Assembly: GCA_001600635.1 (NCBI GenBank)
Contig: BCKL01000013.1
Location: 679,396-743,395, forward strand
Origin: Leucosporidium creatinivorum
Taxonomy: Eukaryota > Basidiomycota > Microbotryomycetes > Leucosporidiales > Leucosporidiaceae
DNA length: 64,000 nt
Direction of reading: 5' to 3'
In this document: positions 43,720 through 54,329 of the stretch, piece after piece
How the letters are laid out: each line of letters starts with the position of its first letter
How positions within the stretch are numbered: position 1 is the first letter of the stretch
Translations under genes and position numbers: made by a program
Notes under the pieces: generated by a model
Databases searched by the model: none
Told to the model about the DNA's origin: nothing
Seen by the model: the letters and a program-made list of their open reading frames with translations, nothing else

Positions 43720-46700
43720 ATGGATTCTGCACCTCGACAGGTCACGCTACAGCCACCATTGGCTCGTACTACTAAGGATCAACAACAGGTCACATTGGCT
43801 ACAGCTTTTGCTCCCAACTCCAACTTGATCGCTTTGGCTTTGGCTCCTTCCCCTCTCGACTCTGAGTCTCAGCAGCTCGTTCAATCTACTACTCCTCAAC
43901 GTCAATTGGTCTACTCGGCTCAATACAACTTGGATACATCTCATACGAGCGAATTCATCATCCATTCCTACACCTTGTTCGCTTCCTTACAGGTCAGTCT
44001 AACCTTAACACCTCAGCCTAACCCTCTTCTTTCTGGCTCAGCCCGAGCAGCCCAAGCTCAAGCTCACTCGCTTCTTACACATTAAACACAACAGAAAATC
44101 GCACAGGATACCACTACCACTACAGACATCTATGGTCAACCTTCGCAACCTACGCAGGATCAGCTGTCCTACTACAACCGCATCATCCGCCTCTACCAAC
44201 ACGCCCTCGTTCAACAGTTGCCCATCATCCAGGTAAGGTCTCGCGCTCTGTCCCAGCTCTGCTCTACTCTACTACAGCTCACTGTACTGCTACAGGCCGA
44301 TGCCACCCTCACTGCCTCCTCCCGCTCCCACCAACTCACCCACCACGCCGACCTGCATGCCATTCTCTCCCTCACCCAACTCCTCTACCTCCCCAACGAT
44401 AACCGCGGAGATGGGCTCGTTGGTGAAGAGCTCTTGGATTGGGTGAATACGGTGGATAGAGCCCCGCGTACCGAAGAAGGAGAGGAATTGGCCGACTTGA
44501 GTTGCCCGTGGGAACATTCCAACTTTTGGCCTTACCTCTATCGGTGTGTCTTTTTGGATTCTCTCTTCCCATCTCCTCAAAGCTGTAGCTAACCCCTCTG
44601 CCCTAGGTGCATCCTCCGCGCCCACCTCCTCTCCTGCTCCACCCTCCTCTCCCTCCTCGCCTCCTCCCATCCCTCCGAGACCCTGCGCTCTCTCGCCGCC
44701 CTCGCCGTCAACCTCCTCACCACCTTCCCTCGATCCACCGCGTTCCGCACCGAGCACGAATTCTTGGGCAAATTGAGGAGTTGGAAGGCCGAGGCAAAGA
44801 TGGCGGCGAGGGCGGCCGAGGAGCTCTTTGCTGAGGGGGAGGAGGATGAGGTGTTGGGTTAGGCTTTCTTACTACTCTCGTTTTAACCTCTCGCTTGAGC
44901 TACAGCTGACCCCGAGCTCTTGACAGCACAAGACGAAGACCTCCGCCTCGACTTTGAAACCTCCTTCCGCACCCTCTTTGACCTGCTCCAAGGCTCGGAA
45001 CCGCGTGTACTCGAGGTATCAGAGGATTGGAGGGAAGCTTTGGGTGCGTGGGGAGTGTGGGTCAATCCAGGGGGAAGGAGGGAGGGTATCCCGTGAGTCT
45101 CGGCTTTGGTTCTCTGGCCTCGCCGAGTCCTCCTTTGTGCGCTGTTCGCTCGAGCGAAGGGCCTACAGGAGTAAGATGGGAGATGAAAGACTAGAAATCA
45201 GATGCTGACTCTGATGTCGCTGGTCTCACACAAACAGAGCCACCCTCCAGCTCATCACCAAATCGCACCCCATCGATTCGACCCTCCCGAGCGAGGCTGT
45301 CCAATCGAGCTTAATCTTGGGTGATGTACCGAGGGTGCGTGAAGAGTCATGCCCTACCTAGCGACCTCGCGCTGACCTCGGCTCTGCTTGCATCTTTCCC
45401 TCTCTCCCGCCCCGCCTTGCACGCTTCGTTCTCGCCATCGCTCCTCCGCTCTGCTCATCCTTAAACCCTCCATCACTACCCCGACAATTGCCCCCCACCA
45501 CAGGCCCTGCAACAAACCAACCTCCTCTCTCTCTGGCTCGTAGCACACCTCTCGGACCTCCTACACCACCTCGGCGTGCTGGAAACCCCCTCCCCCTCCT
45601 CCTCCGCTTCCTACCACACCGACCTCCGCACGCACTTCCTCCTCTCCTACGCTGATACCCTGCAAGCTGATCCCAGCTTGTGGAGGGTCACTGTGGAGTA
45701 TCTGGCGGCGTGTGGAGAGGAGGGGAGGGCAAGGATCAGGGGGGTGCTCAAGGGAGTGGAGTTGAGCTCGGAGGAGGCGGAGAGGGTTGGTGGTGGTGGG
45801 GAGGGTGAGAGGGAGGGTATGGAGGTTGAGGGTGCCGAGGAGAAGGAGAATGATGATCCTGAGCGAAGGGGGGAGAAGAGGCAGCCGAGTGTCGTGGAGG
45901 AGGTGTTGAGGGTGTGCAGTGAGCAAGGATTGGAGGAGGAAATGATGAGCGTTTGCAAGGTGTGCCTTCGTGCTCTCTACTACATCGTCGACGACGAGCC
46001 TGACCCCAATGACTCTAAAAAACAGGTCTGGTCCGAGCAACTCATCGCCGAGAAGCGCTATGGCGAGGCCGTGTCGTTCTGCGTTCGCGCGGGCGACTCG
46101 AAGCGGATAGCTAGGATTGCGGATCGCGTGTTGGAGGAGTACGTGGTGCATGGTGAGTCGCCTTCGCTCGTTCTCGAAGCTCGGCTCTGCAAACTAAAGC
46201 TCCTCGCCCCCCGTCAACAGGCCAAGAATCCTTCATCCACCACGTCGATTCCATCCCCACCTCTCTCCTGCGCCCTCCCTCTTCCTCCCTCCATCGCGAG
46301 CTCTTCGGCGCCTCCTCCACCGACGACGGCCTCACCTCGGCCTCGCGCGCTTCCTCGCCCATGGGCTCCGACGAGGGCAACGCAGGGCTCCAAGCTCCTT
46401 TCTCCAGCAAGCTCAGCTTCCTCGCGAGGTATAGGGACTTTTTTGCGTTTTATGCGAGGGGAGATCGGAGGCAGGCGGCAGAATTGTTGGTGCTCCTGTT
46501 GACGAGTGGAGTAGCGCCCAAGGGGTTTTATGCTGCGAGTTATCTCGTTGCTCTTGTTCGTTTCGATCGATATGCTGACCACGCTCGATACCACACAGGT
46601 CATGCTCCTCGACGTCCTGCCCCTCCTCGAATCCTCCACCTCCCTCTCCAACCTCCTCATCACCCCTTCCGAGACGTACGAACTCCTCCGCATCCTCGAG

Positions 46701-46991
46701 GAATTGACTTCGCCCATCTCGGCCACTGGTGTCGACATCTACGGCCATCTCGACTCGCTGGCGCGGTTGCTCGGTGGAGGAGAGGAGGAGAGCAGGGAGA
46801 GGAAGACTGAGAGGAGTTTGAAGCAGTTGGAGGTGGTTAGGGGCGAGTTGGCGAGGTGGGCTTTTGATCTTGAGCTACTCGATGGATGAACGCTGACCTC
46901 CTCTGTCCTCCTACAGGCATCTCGGGCGTTGCTGCTGCCTCTGAGCGCGGGCTTGGAATTGAGCCCCGAGGAAGGGGTAGCTTGGGCTTAA
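43720..46991 (+). CDS. NUP85: Nuclear pore subunit Nup85
   Basis: Helical scaffold nucleoporin of the Y (Nup84/Nup107-160) complex. From ATG 43720 the first exon (about 90 residues) is beta-rich and polar (VTLATAFAPNSNLIALALAP). Later exons carry the Nup85 helical stack: YYNRIIRLYQHALVQQLPII, SNFWPYLYR, CILRAHLLSCSTLLSLL, LFDLLQGSEPRVLEVSEDW, HLSDLLHHLGVLE. These are followed by DPSLWRVTVEYLAACG, EQLIAEKRYGEAVSFCVRAG, FLARYRDFFAFYARGD, MLLDVLPLLESS and ETYELLRILEEL. An acidic loop (EVEGAEEKENDDPERRGEK) is inserted near 45830. The end is LSPEEGVAWA with TAA 46989-46991. About eleven exons, roughly 800 residues. One intron uses a GTTAGG donor. The first two exons use more A/T-ending codons than the rest. 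Confidence 0.85.
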
Positions 46992-47154
46992 TAGCACGCA
47001 GAAATGATCGCATATTCGCAGTAGAGCGACCCGAGCGACCCAGCGGTCCCTTGTACCTCGTCAGCTTCGAACCGATCCAAATGCAAGCGCCTCAGTCCGC
47101 TCGGAACCCGGCTTGCGCTCTTACCACTCACTCGTCCTCTCTCGCCGGCAAGAA
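46992..47154. other. Short intergenic region NUP85 / SANT-H
   Basis: 163 nt, presumed SANT-H promoter. Nothing else recognised. Confidence 0.4.
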
Positions 47155-48130
47155 ATGGGCAAGCGGAAGGAGCCCCGCGAGTTCGACCCTCCGTTTACGC
47201 GTCAAGAGTTTCAGCAGCTCGTCAGTATGAGAAGCGGTTACCCTCGAGGCGAGGAGGACTGCAACGAGATGGCGAGAGCCCTCCCCGGCCGCTCTGCCGA
47301 CAGTGTCAAGCAGAAGCTGGTGGCGATGGCTTTGGTGGTGGGCAAGTCGAGGGAGATGAAGAGCTACAATGAGGACCGGGTGTATGATCTTAAGGAGTGG
47401 AGGGAAGCGGGCTCGAAGGAGGAGAAGCGAAAGAAGGAGCGTCGCAAGAATCGAAAGAAGGTCAAAGGAAGAGTTAGAGCTACAGGTGAGGTTCTCGGCA
47501 CTGCTTGAACTCAATGCTTATCTAACTCATACCCGTAGCGCCCTCACCGACACCGGACTTGAAGCCCGTCGCTGATGTAGACGCTTCGCTCAAGTTGGAG
47601 CCCGAGCCCAAGCGCTCCAAGAAGGCAAAAGAAGTGCCGCCTCCGGGCTCCTCTATTGCAGAGCAGAAGGGTAGGTTGAGATCAGTATGGCTCTGCCCCA
47701 GACGACACCCACTGACGCTCCTCGCAGCCGCTCCGCCGCCATCTCCCGAGTCCGGCTCAAGCTCGGCGAACAGAAATAAGGGAAAGAGCAAGGCCGAGCC
47801 TGTCGAGATGCTCGACTTGACGTTGGGAGAGGATGATCTCGATTCAAAGCCCGCTGTTCCGGTGAGACGAGCGTCTCGATATCGAGTGTGGCTTCGAGAC
47901 TCACCTCCGTCTCTTTTCGCCGAGCAGAACGTCGGTCTGACTCTGAGCCCAGCCGTCGAGGTCGGTTCTGATTTCGCTCATCCGCGACCTCTCGCTGACT
48001 TTTAATCGTCGTACAGCTCCAACTCCTCAAGATCCGTAGTGAGGCGGCCCAGCAGAAGCTCAAGATCGAGAATGAGGCGCTGGCGAGGGAGAATGTGCTG
48101 CTTCGAGGGCTCGTGTCGGGCGAGGTCTGA
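47155..48130 (+). CDS. SANT-H: SANT-like leucine-zipper protein
   Basis: Function unknown. From ATG 47155: MGKRKEPREFDPPFTRQEFQ, QLVSMRSGYPRGEEDCNEMA and RALPGRSADSVKQKLVAM, a SANT-like three-helix pattern in which the helix-3 Trp is replaced by Leu. A strongly basic stretch follows (KEEKRKKERRKNRKKVKGR), suitable as a nuclear localisation signal. Acidic and Pro-rich linkers come next (LKLEPEPKRSKKAKEVPPPG, PVEMLDLTLGEDDLDSKPA). The last exon is a leucine zipper-like coiled coil: LQLLKIRSEAAQQKLKIENE then LARENVLLRGLV, ending GEV, TGA at 48128-48130. The architecture is the same as in the other family members; no close pair partner is seen in the window. Confidence 0.7.
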
Positions 48131-48422
48131 GGAGGTTGACAGGGACTCGAATGTACCCGACACGATCCATGAAGCCCTCTGACCTGTTGCTGTCGGGCTC
48201 GGCGAAGAGCTGGGGTCTGTTAGATCTCGGGCTTGTCGGAATTTGCAGCGGACTGGGTGGAGTCCGAGAGAGAGCTCTGCGTCTTTTGGCTCTCAGACGA
48301 CAGGATTGAGTCACAACAGTTTTTTGCAATCCGCTAAGCTATACGACTATCGCTCGCTACGCTCCCCTTCCTCCAACGACCTCGGCCTTACCCCGCCGAG
48401 CATGAGTAGACCTCCGAGATCT
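48131..48422. other. Convergent intergenic region SANT-H / SANT-I
   Basis: 292 nt. An alternative reading of the last SANT-I exon would extend to 48347. Nothing else recognised. Confidence 0.4.
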
Positions 48423-49286
48423 TCAGTCGCCTGCGAGCGAAGAAGGTCAGCTTCGCTTCTCAGCTCCTCGCATAGAGCTGTGAAACTCACCGTCACTGCT
48501 CTCGGCGACATCGCTCTCTTCCTCCTTGGTCTTCTTCTTGAGCTTGAGGCGCTCGACCTCGAGGCCGGCAAGAAGAGTGAGGTTTCCGACTTGCTCCTTG
48601 CGCGCTTGGGGGAGTGCGATTTGGTGACGAATATCCTCTTTCAGCAAGTCGTGGTCGTGGAGGGTCTAGAATGGAAACCGGTCAGCGGCTGTTGCGGGCG
48701 CCGAGGCAGAAGAGCGACCAACGCCGAGCTCCTCGAAGGTATCTTGCAGCTCGCGCTTTTTGGCAAGGAGCTGTGGAGTAAGAGTCAGCTCAGTATTATG
48801 CCGCTAGCGTGAAGCACAGTCGACTCACCCTCCTCCTCTGCTCCTGCTCATCATCCTCGCTCTCCTCCGAGTCGTCGACGGGGAGAGGAACGGCGCGGGG
48901 TGAGGAAGGCGGCGAAGCAGGGGGACGAAGAGCTGTAGTTGAGGTGCGTGTCAGTCATTTCCCCTTCTATAGGGGTCCTCGGAGAGCTCACCCTTGGCCT
49001 TGCGAGGCGTCGATTTCGTCGAGCGCTTCTTTTCAGCCTTGACGGCAACGGCATCCTTCCCTGCAGACGGTACAGAGTCAGAATGTGTAAAGGAAGCGTA
49101 AGGAAGCGTCTCACTGTTCTTGATCGCATGCCAGCGCGCCATACTCGCCATCTTGGTGCGGCCCTTGACGTCCTTCTCCACTCCCCTCCAGTCGACTTGT
49201 CCCCGAGCACTCGAGTTGGCTTCCGCACACTTGCGCAACTTGTCGTCTTCAGAAGAGTCCCAGGGTTGATTCCTCCAGCCCGGCAT
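48423..49286 (-). CDS. SANT-I: Myb/SANT-like coiled-coil protein, paralogue of SANT-G
   Basis: Function unknown. From ATG 49286: MPGWRNQPWDSSEDDKLRKC, VDWRGVEKDVKGRTKMASMA and RWHAIKN, a Myb-like repeat with framing Trp residues; no intron splits the helix-3 Trp. A basic exon follows (GKDAVAVKAEKKRSTKSTPR), then a Pro/Ser-acidic exon (VPLPVDDSEESEDDEQEQRR). The coiled coil reads ELLAKKRELQDTFEELG, then HDHDLLKEDIRHQIALPQAR and LLAGLEVERLKLKKKTKEEE. This matches SANT-G (EEDIRHVKAVTAIKQD, REVERLRL). Using the GTGAGT donor, a very short last exon gives the ending DGD and a stop at 48423-48425. A tiny last exon is also seen in SANT-G. Confidence 0.73.
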
Positions 49287-49633
49287 GCTTGTTGAGAGAC
49301 GCTGAGAGAGCGAAGCGAGTGGTGGGAGGTCAAGCCGTGAGAGGCTCGATTTCGAGGATTGGGCAGTCAGTCGCTCGGGCTCTTCGCTGGAGTGTCGGAG
49401 AAACTGATTGATCGATGTGAGATCTACTCGAGGCTTCTCTTCCTCGCTAGCAAGCTATCTCGCGCGAAACGAGCTCGCTAGCTCAACGCCGAGATTTGAA
49501 ACAGCGCCGAGCAGGCCTAAAAACGCCTCGAAACGCTTTGTATTGAGCAAGAGCGATCGCTAGAAGAAGTGAATGGGCCCCTTATTCCTACCAGCTCCTT
49601 CTGCAACAGACACCACTCATCAGGTCGCCCCCC
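49287..49633. other. Intergenic region SANT-I / SANT-J
   Basis: 347 nt, presumed SANT-I promoter and SANT-J 3' flank. Nothing recognised. Confidence 0.5.
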
Positions 49634-50724
49634 TCACTTCGGCGAGGTCGTCTCGGCGCTCTTTGGATCAGGATCCGGCTCAATGGCTGCAGGAGTCGTT
49701 TCGACATGTCAGCGAGCGAGTAAGGGAGCGCGAAATAGATGACTCGCACGCACCTGCCACTCCCTCGCGCAGAGCCAGCTTGACTTCTCGCAAGCGAGCT
49801 TCGGCAGCATCCGTCTCGGCGCGACGGTGAGCATGCTCAAGCTTGAGGAGGTCGGTCCTGTTGTCGAGCTAGGTGAGGCAATATACGGGTCAGCTGTCGG
49901 CTCGACGAGTGCAAGCAGACGGAAGCAGGGGCTGCACCGAAGACGTACCTCGATACGACGCTTCTTTTTCTGCGCCTCGTGAATCTGCTGCTCGAGCTGC
50001 ATCGGCGAAAATGTCAGCTCAGATCTCCCAAGCTACAGTACACAACTCACGATCCCAACAGAGACGAGCTTGAGTGTGTCTCCGCCGCTGCTTGAAGCCG
50101 CCGCCTCGCTGGCAGTGCCGACCGCCGAGCCAGACCTTGCGCGCGCGAGTGGTCCCGAGGCGTCTCTGTGCAGGGAGTAGCGATGAGTGAGTGAGCTAGA
50201 TTAACGATAGACGATCTGCCAGCTGACTCACCGGGGTAGCTTTCCTCGAGATGGCGCTGCTCCACCTCGACCTCGAGGGCCACGCCGAAGTCGGGCGAAA
50301 CCTGACGGGCGTGCTTCTTCTTCTGAGGCGCTGCTGCTGCTTGCGGAGCGCGCTTAGTCGTTGGATGCTTCTGATTAGCTTCGGCATTGATCGACCGAGG
50401 GGGTGAGCCTGCAGAGAGAGAGGGGAAGCGGTCAGCTTCTCGCTGCTCGCTCGACGTCACACGCCCACGACTCACCGTCGTTCTGGCGGATCTCGTCGGC
50501 TTGGCCAGATTCTCAACGGGGGTAGGGGTCAGCCTCTGAGCTGCTCGACTGCATCCGCTGAGCTCACCTTCGAGTTCCTGCATCCTCGCTGCGAGCTGGC
50601 TCTCTGAGAAGCGCTTCTTGGTGAGATCCCTCAGCTGCTGTCGGATACGTGACCACTGGCCAGGCGCATTGTCGTACAGCATTACGAGCTGTTCAGTTGA
50701 CGCTGGATCCCATGAAGCGGGCAT
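49634..50724 (-). CDS. SANT-J: SANT-like coiled-coil protein, paralogue of SANT-F
   Basis: Function unknown. From ATG 50724: MPASWDPASTEQLVMLYDNA, PGQWSRIRQQLRDLTKKRFS and ESQLAARMQELEG, parallel to SANT-F (W..W..IKQRLAEL, FSDSQVSQKVQELE). A basic Ala/Lys exon (TTKRAPQAAAAPQKKKHARQ) leads to VALEVEVEQRHLEESYP. A Ser/Ala linker follows. The coiled coil is split over two exons, LEQQIHEAQKKKRRIE and LDNRTDLLKLEHAHRRAETD, then LREVKLALREGVA, as in SANT-F. The last exon is IEPDPDPKSAETTSPK with stop at 49634-49636. An in-frame Met exists upstream (50841), but the SANT segment begins at the chosen start, as in the other members. Confidence 0.73.
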
Positions 50725-51009
50725 GACGACGGCAAGCGGAGGCGAGAGACCAGCGAGCGAGTGGGGAGAGATCAAAAAGCGCTCGAGGTCGAGTCGAGTC
50801 GAGTCGGTGAAGGGGGCGGAGGCGACGCTCAGCAAGCTCATAGACGGTACTGCGATGCAAAATGTACGAAAGTCAAGAAGATACTACAGATCGGAGAGAG
50901 CGCTGCAGCTCCATCTCCCTTCTCCAGCCGAAAATCGAAATGTCCGCGCTCCATCTCGGCGCCCTTCGTCTCATCATCTCCCGCTAAGCTACCCCCAAGC
51001 TTATCCAGC
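50725..51009. other. Intergenic region SANT-J / SAP-like gene
   Basis: 285 nt, SANT-J promoter and 3' flank of the SAP-like gene. Nothing else recognised. Confidence 0.4.
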
Positions 51010-54000
51010 TCAGAGAGCCTTCTTCTTGCCCGCCGCACCGACACCAGCAGCCCGCTTGGCGACCACCTTTCTCGCCTTGCTCTCCAACTCGGTCTTCTCG
51101 AGCTTGCTACCCTTCATCCCACCGCCGAGCTTCGATCCAGCAGCGGTGCGAGTCTTCCTCGCCGAAGAGGGTGCACCCAGCTTCTTGATAGGGGTACCAC
51201 CCAAACGGGCGCCTGCGCTGGTCGAGGCGTGAGGAGGGGAGAAGAGCGTGTTGGTGAGGGGTAGGAGCGCCGAGGCAGCGGAGGTCGAGGCGACGGGAGA
51301 AGCAGGAGGAAAGGGCGTGAGGGTGGAGGGAAGTGAAGGGAAGATGGAGGGGAGTGAGGTAGTAGGGACTGAGGGGAAGTCGAAGCCGAATCCGCCGGGC
51401 ATCTCGCGCTCGAGCTGCTGCTGCTGCGCCGGCGCGGGAGCGGAAGCCTCCTCCTCGATCTTTTCCACCGGCGCCATCGCTCCAGGCTTGACGGCACCGA
51501 GCATCGCGGGGTTGGCGACCCTCTTCGAGAGGGAGAGGCCGCGAGCGGGGCCGCTCAGGCGGGTGAGGGATGGGGTGCGCTTGAGCGTAGGGACGCTGGT
51601 GCCGAAAGCCGTGGAGGAGGAGGCGAGGGAGGAGATGGAGGAGACTGGGCGAGGCTTGCTGTGGGAGGTGAAAACCGAGCTGTCGCGGTTGATGGGTCCT
51701 GCGATGGTTGGAGAGAGATCAGCGACATCTCACAACGAGCGGACGAGACATAAACATACCCAGCTTCGGCGTGTAAGGTAGAGGCTTCGCCAGGCTCTCC
51801 TGCAAGTTGAAGCGCTTCCAGCCTGGCTCCTTCTTGACGTGAGGCGAGGATCCGGCCCATACGCTGGCCATGGAGGTGGAAGGAGCGAATGCGCGCGACG
51901 GACCAGCGCTGAAGAGAGGCTTGGAAGCCGACGGGGAGAAGGCTGTGATTCGGGAGGAGGTGCTGCTGGCGAGCGAGGGGAGCGCGGCCGAGGAGGTCGA
52001 TCTGGGAAAGGTGCGGATGGTGGAAGTTGAGGCGGAAGGGAGAGGGAGAACGGGAGTAGTGGTGGTAAACTTTTTGACGGCCGACTTGAAGAAGCGAGAA
52101 GCGGCGTTGCCCTCGCGGGGTTTGGCTGTTGAAGGAGGGACCGTCAGCTACACGCTCTCCTCGACTCTGAAGCACGACTCACGTCCGACGACCGTACTAC
52201 TCCTCCTGGTTCCTCTAGCAGCTCCAGCGGCCCCGCCAACCTGACTTTTTCTCCTCGCCTTCGCCAGCTCCAGCTTCCTCTTCCTCTCCTCTCGCTCCCT
52301 CGTCCTCTCCTCCGCCTCCTTGAGACGATCCTCGTCCTTGCCGTCGTTGGGGTACAAGCTCTCGCGCATCTCCCTGCCCTTTCCCTTGTCGAGCGTGCTC
52401 GAGCCGAGAGTGGAAGGAGCGACGAATCGACTCGAAGTGCCGGCAGTCGAGCGAATAGAAGCGGCGAGGGAGACCGATTGGGAAGGGGCAGCGGAAGCCC
52501 ATCCCTCGCCGAGGAGGTTGGAGACGATCTTCTTGTCGGAGAAGGTGGAAGTGGCGACCTTGCTGAGGCTCTTGGAGGAGGTGGATTTGAGAAGCGAGGT
52601 CGATGCGGAGGAGGGCAGTTTTACGCGCTTGACGGAAGGCTGAATGGCGGTACTCGTCGATTGATGGAGGGAGCGGGAGGAGGAGGAGGAGCGCATGAGG
52701 GTGGCGGAGGAAGTCGAGGGAGTGAGCGCCGAGCGCTTGGCGGCGTAGTGGTTCGTAATCGAGTCCATCCTGTGCGGATGGGAGCGAGTCAGCGGAAAGT
52801 TCTGGGTGACGGCGAGTGCTGCTCAGACTCACTTGTCAAAAGCCCTCTTGTGCGCGCCCTCAAATTTGCGCTTCTCGGGCGATTCCAGCGCATCCGCTCC
52901 CTTCTCCCCACCGCCCAGAGCACTAGCACCATACACCACCCCGCTGGCTTTACTCTCCATAGCCCTCCTCGTCATCTCCTCCATGACCAGCTCAGCAGCC
53001 GTCTTTCCGCTGCACTCGGCGCTCGGTCCAGCGAGCGAAGTGGAAGTTGAGGGAGCAGAGAAGGTGAAGGGCGTGGGAGCCAAGGTTGAGACGCTCGTGT
53101 TGGGGGATCCGAAGATGAAAGCGGGTGAAGGAGCGGGAGGAGGGGTGTCTCCCGAGGCGAGTCGACCAATGCGAGTGGTGCCCCTTGGCGCCGCGTGAGG
53201 GACCTCGAAGGTAGTTGTAGGGACGTCGATGCTTCCCATGGAAGTGTCCTCGTCGTCAAAGGAGTCGTCCATTTCAGTAGCGACAACCCTGATCCCTCCG
53301 CTGATGTACGAGCGAGGCGAATCGGTCGTGAACGCCGAGTTGAGTGTCGGCCTGGGCGAGCCAGAGGCCGAGTAGGAGCGAATGGAGGTGGGCGAGAGGG
53401 GAGGGTAGATTTTGGGCGTGGGAGGGCGGTCTGAGGGCAGCCCGGTGGTCGTGGGAAGCTGAGGAGCAGGAGGGCTCGGCGCTGGAGCGGGGGGAACGGG
53501 AGCGGGAGAGCCGAGGGGTGTGCTGGACTTGGCGGGCGAGTGTTGTAGGCGCTTGAAGATGGAGCCCGAGACGGAACGGATGGTGGAGGCGAGCGAGTTG
53601 GAGGAGGAGGAAGTCGAGACGCCGGTGCCGTTTGTTGAGCGAATGGAGCAGCCTGCGAAGGATCAAGAGGGTGAGCTGTAGAACACGGTGGCAAGAGCAT
53701 AGCGTCGACTCACTCTGCATCCCGAATTCGGTCTGCATCTGCTCGGCCTCAGCTTGAGCCGCTTCGTCTGGCTCGGAGAGGAGCGCCCAGTTCGACAAGG
53801 TGGAGACGTCTCCTTCCTCTGCGCTCTGCAACTGTTGACCGTGTGCTTGTAACTTGGCGATGAGTTCAACGCTCTGTAGGATGGCAGAGAAGGTCAGCGC
53901 TGTGTGTTGATTGAAGCTGACTCCTGAGCGAGCTTCGAAGAACGCAAGTCGTTCAACACGCCGGTGCTGTAAGACTACAGGGCGGCGAGGGCGCTCGGAG

Positions 54001-54135
54001 AAGCAGCAGAGTACGCACCTTGCCGTTAGCTTTGATGTGGTGCAGCTTGCACAAGGCGACGAGTTGAGTGCGTTTGAGGGCGCTCAGAGCCGCCTCGTCG
54101 CTGAGGATCAGCGTCTCTGCTGGTGATAGTGACAT
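51010..54135 (-). CDS. SAP-like N-terminal domain, Ser-rich basic protein
   Basis: Function not established. From ATG 54135: MSLSPAETLILSDEAALSAL, then KRTQLVALCKLHHIKANGK and VELIAKLQAHG, a SAP-like helix-extension-helix that in other proteins binds DNA or marks nuclear/spindle factors. The rest is low-complexity Ser/Pro/Thr-rich sequence (STIRSVSGSIFKRLQHSPAK). It has an acidic patch (DDSFDDEDTSMGS), a charged coiled stretch (RLKEAEERTREREERKRKLE) and repeated short basic motifs such as KKEPGWKRFNLQESLAKPLP and PTLKRTPSLTRL. The C-terminus is very basic (KTELESKARKVVAKRAAGV, KKKAL) with stop at 51010-51012. A microtubule- or chromatin-associated role (NuSAP-like layout) is a guess from SAP plus basic disordered tail. 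Five to six exons. Confidence 0.7.
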
Positions 54136-54329
54136 GGGAAAGAGTGTTGGCGTGCTGAAGTGCTACAGAGCGGCCTACGAAGGCGCCGGAGCGAGGTGAA
54201 ATCTCGAGTCGAGGTGAAGTTGGAAAGAGAAAGAGAGGCCGAGAGACGCGCGAAGGAGGTCATTCAACTTGGGCGAGGGGTCAAAGCGCGAGTGAAATGC
54301 GTGAAGTGCTACAGCGTATTTCTGGCAAG
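54136..54329. other. Short intergenic region
   Basis: 194 nt, promoter of the SAP-like gene and 3' flank of TRM9. Confidence 0.4.

Noticed and set aside
10597-50724. SANT genes as the Myb component of an active Harbinger-type transposon
   Set aside because: No DDE transposase, terminal inverted repeats or target duplications are visible. Domestication from such an element remains possible but unsupported.
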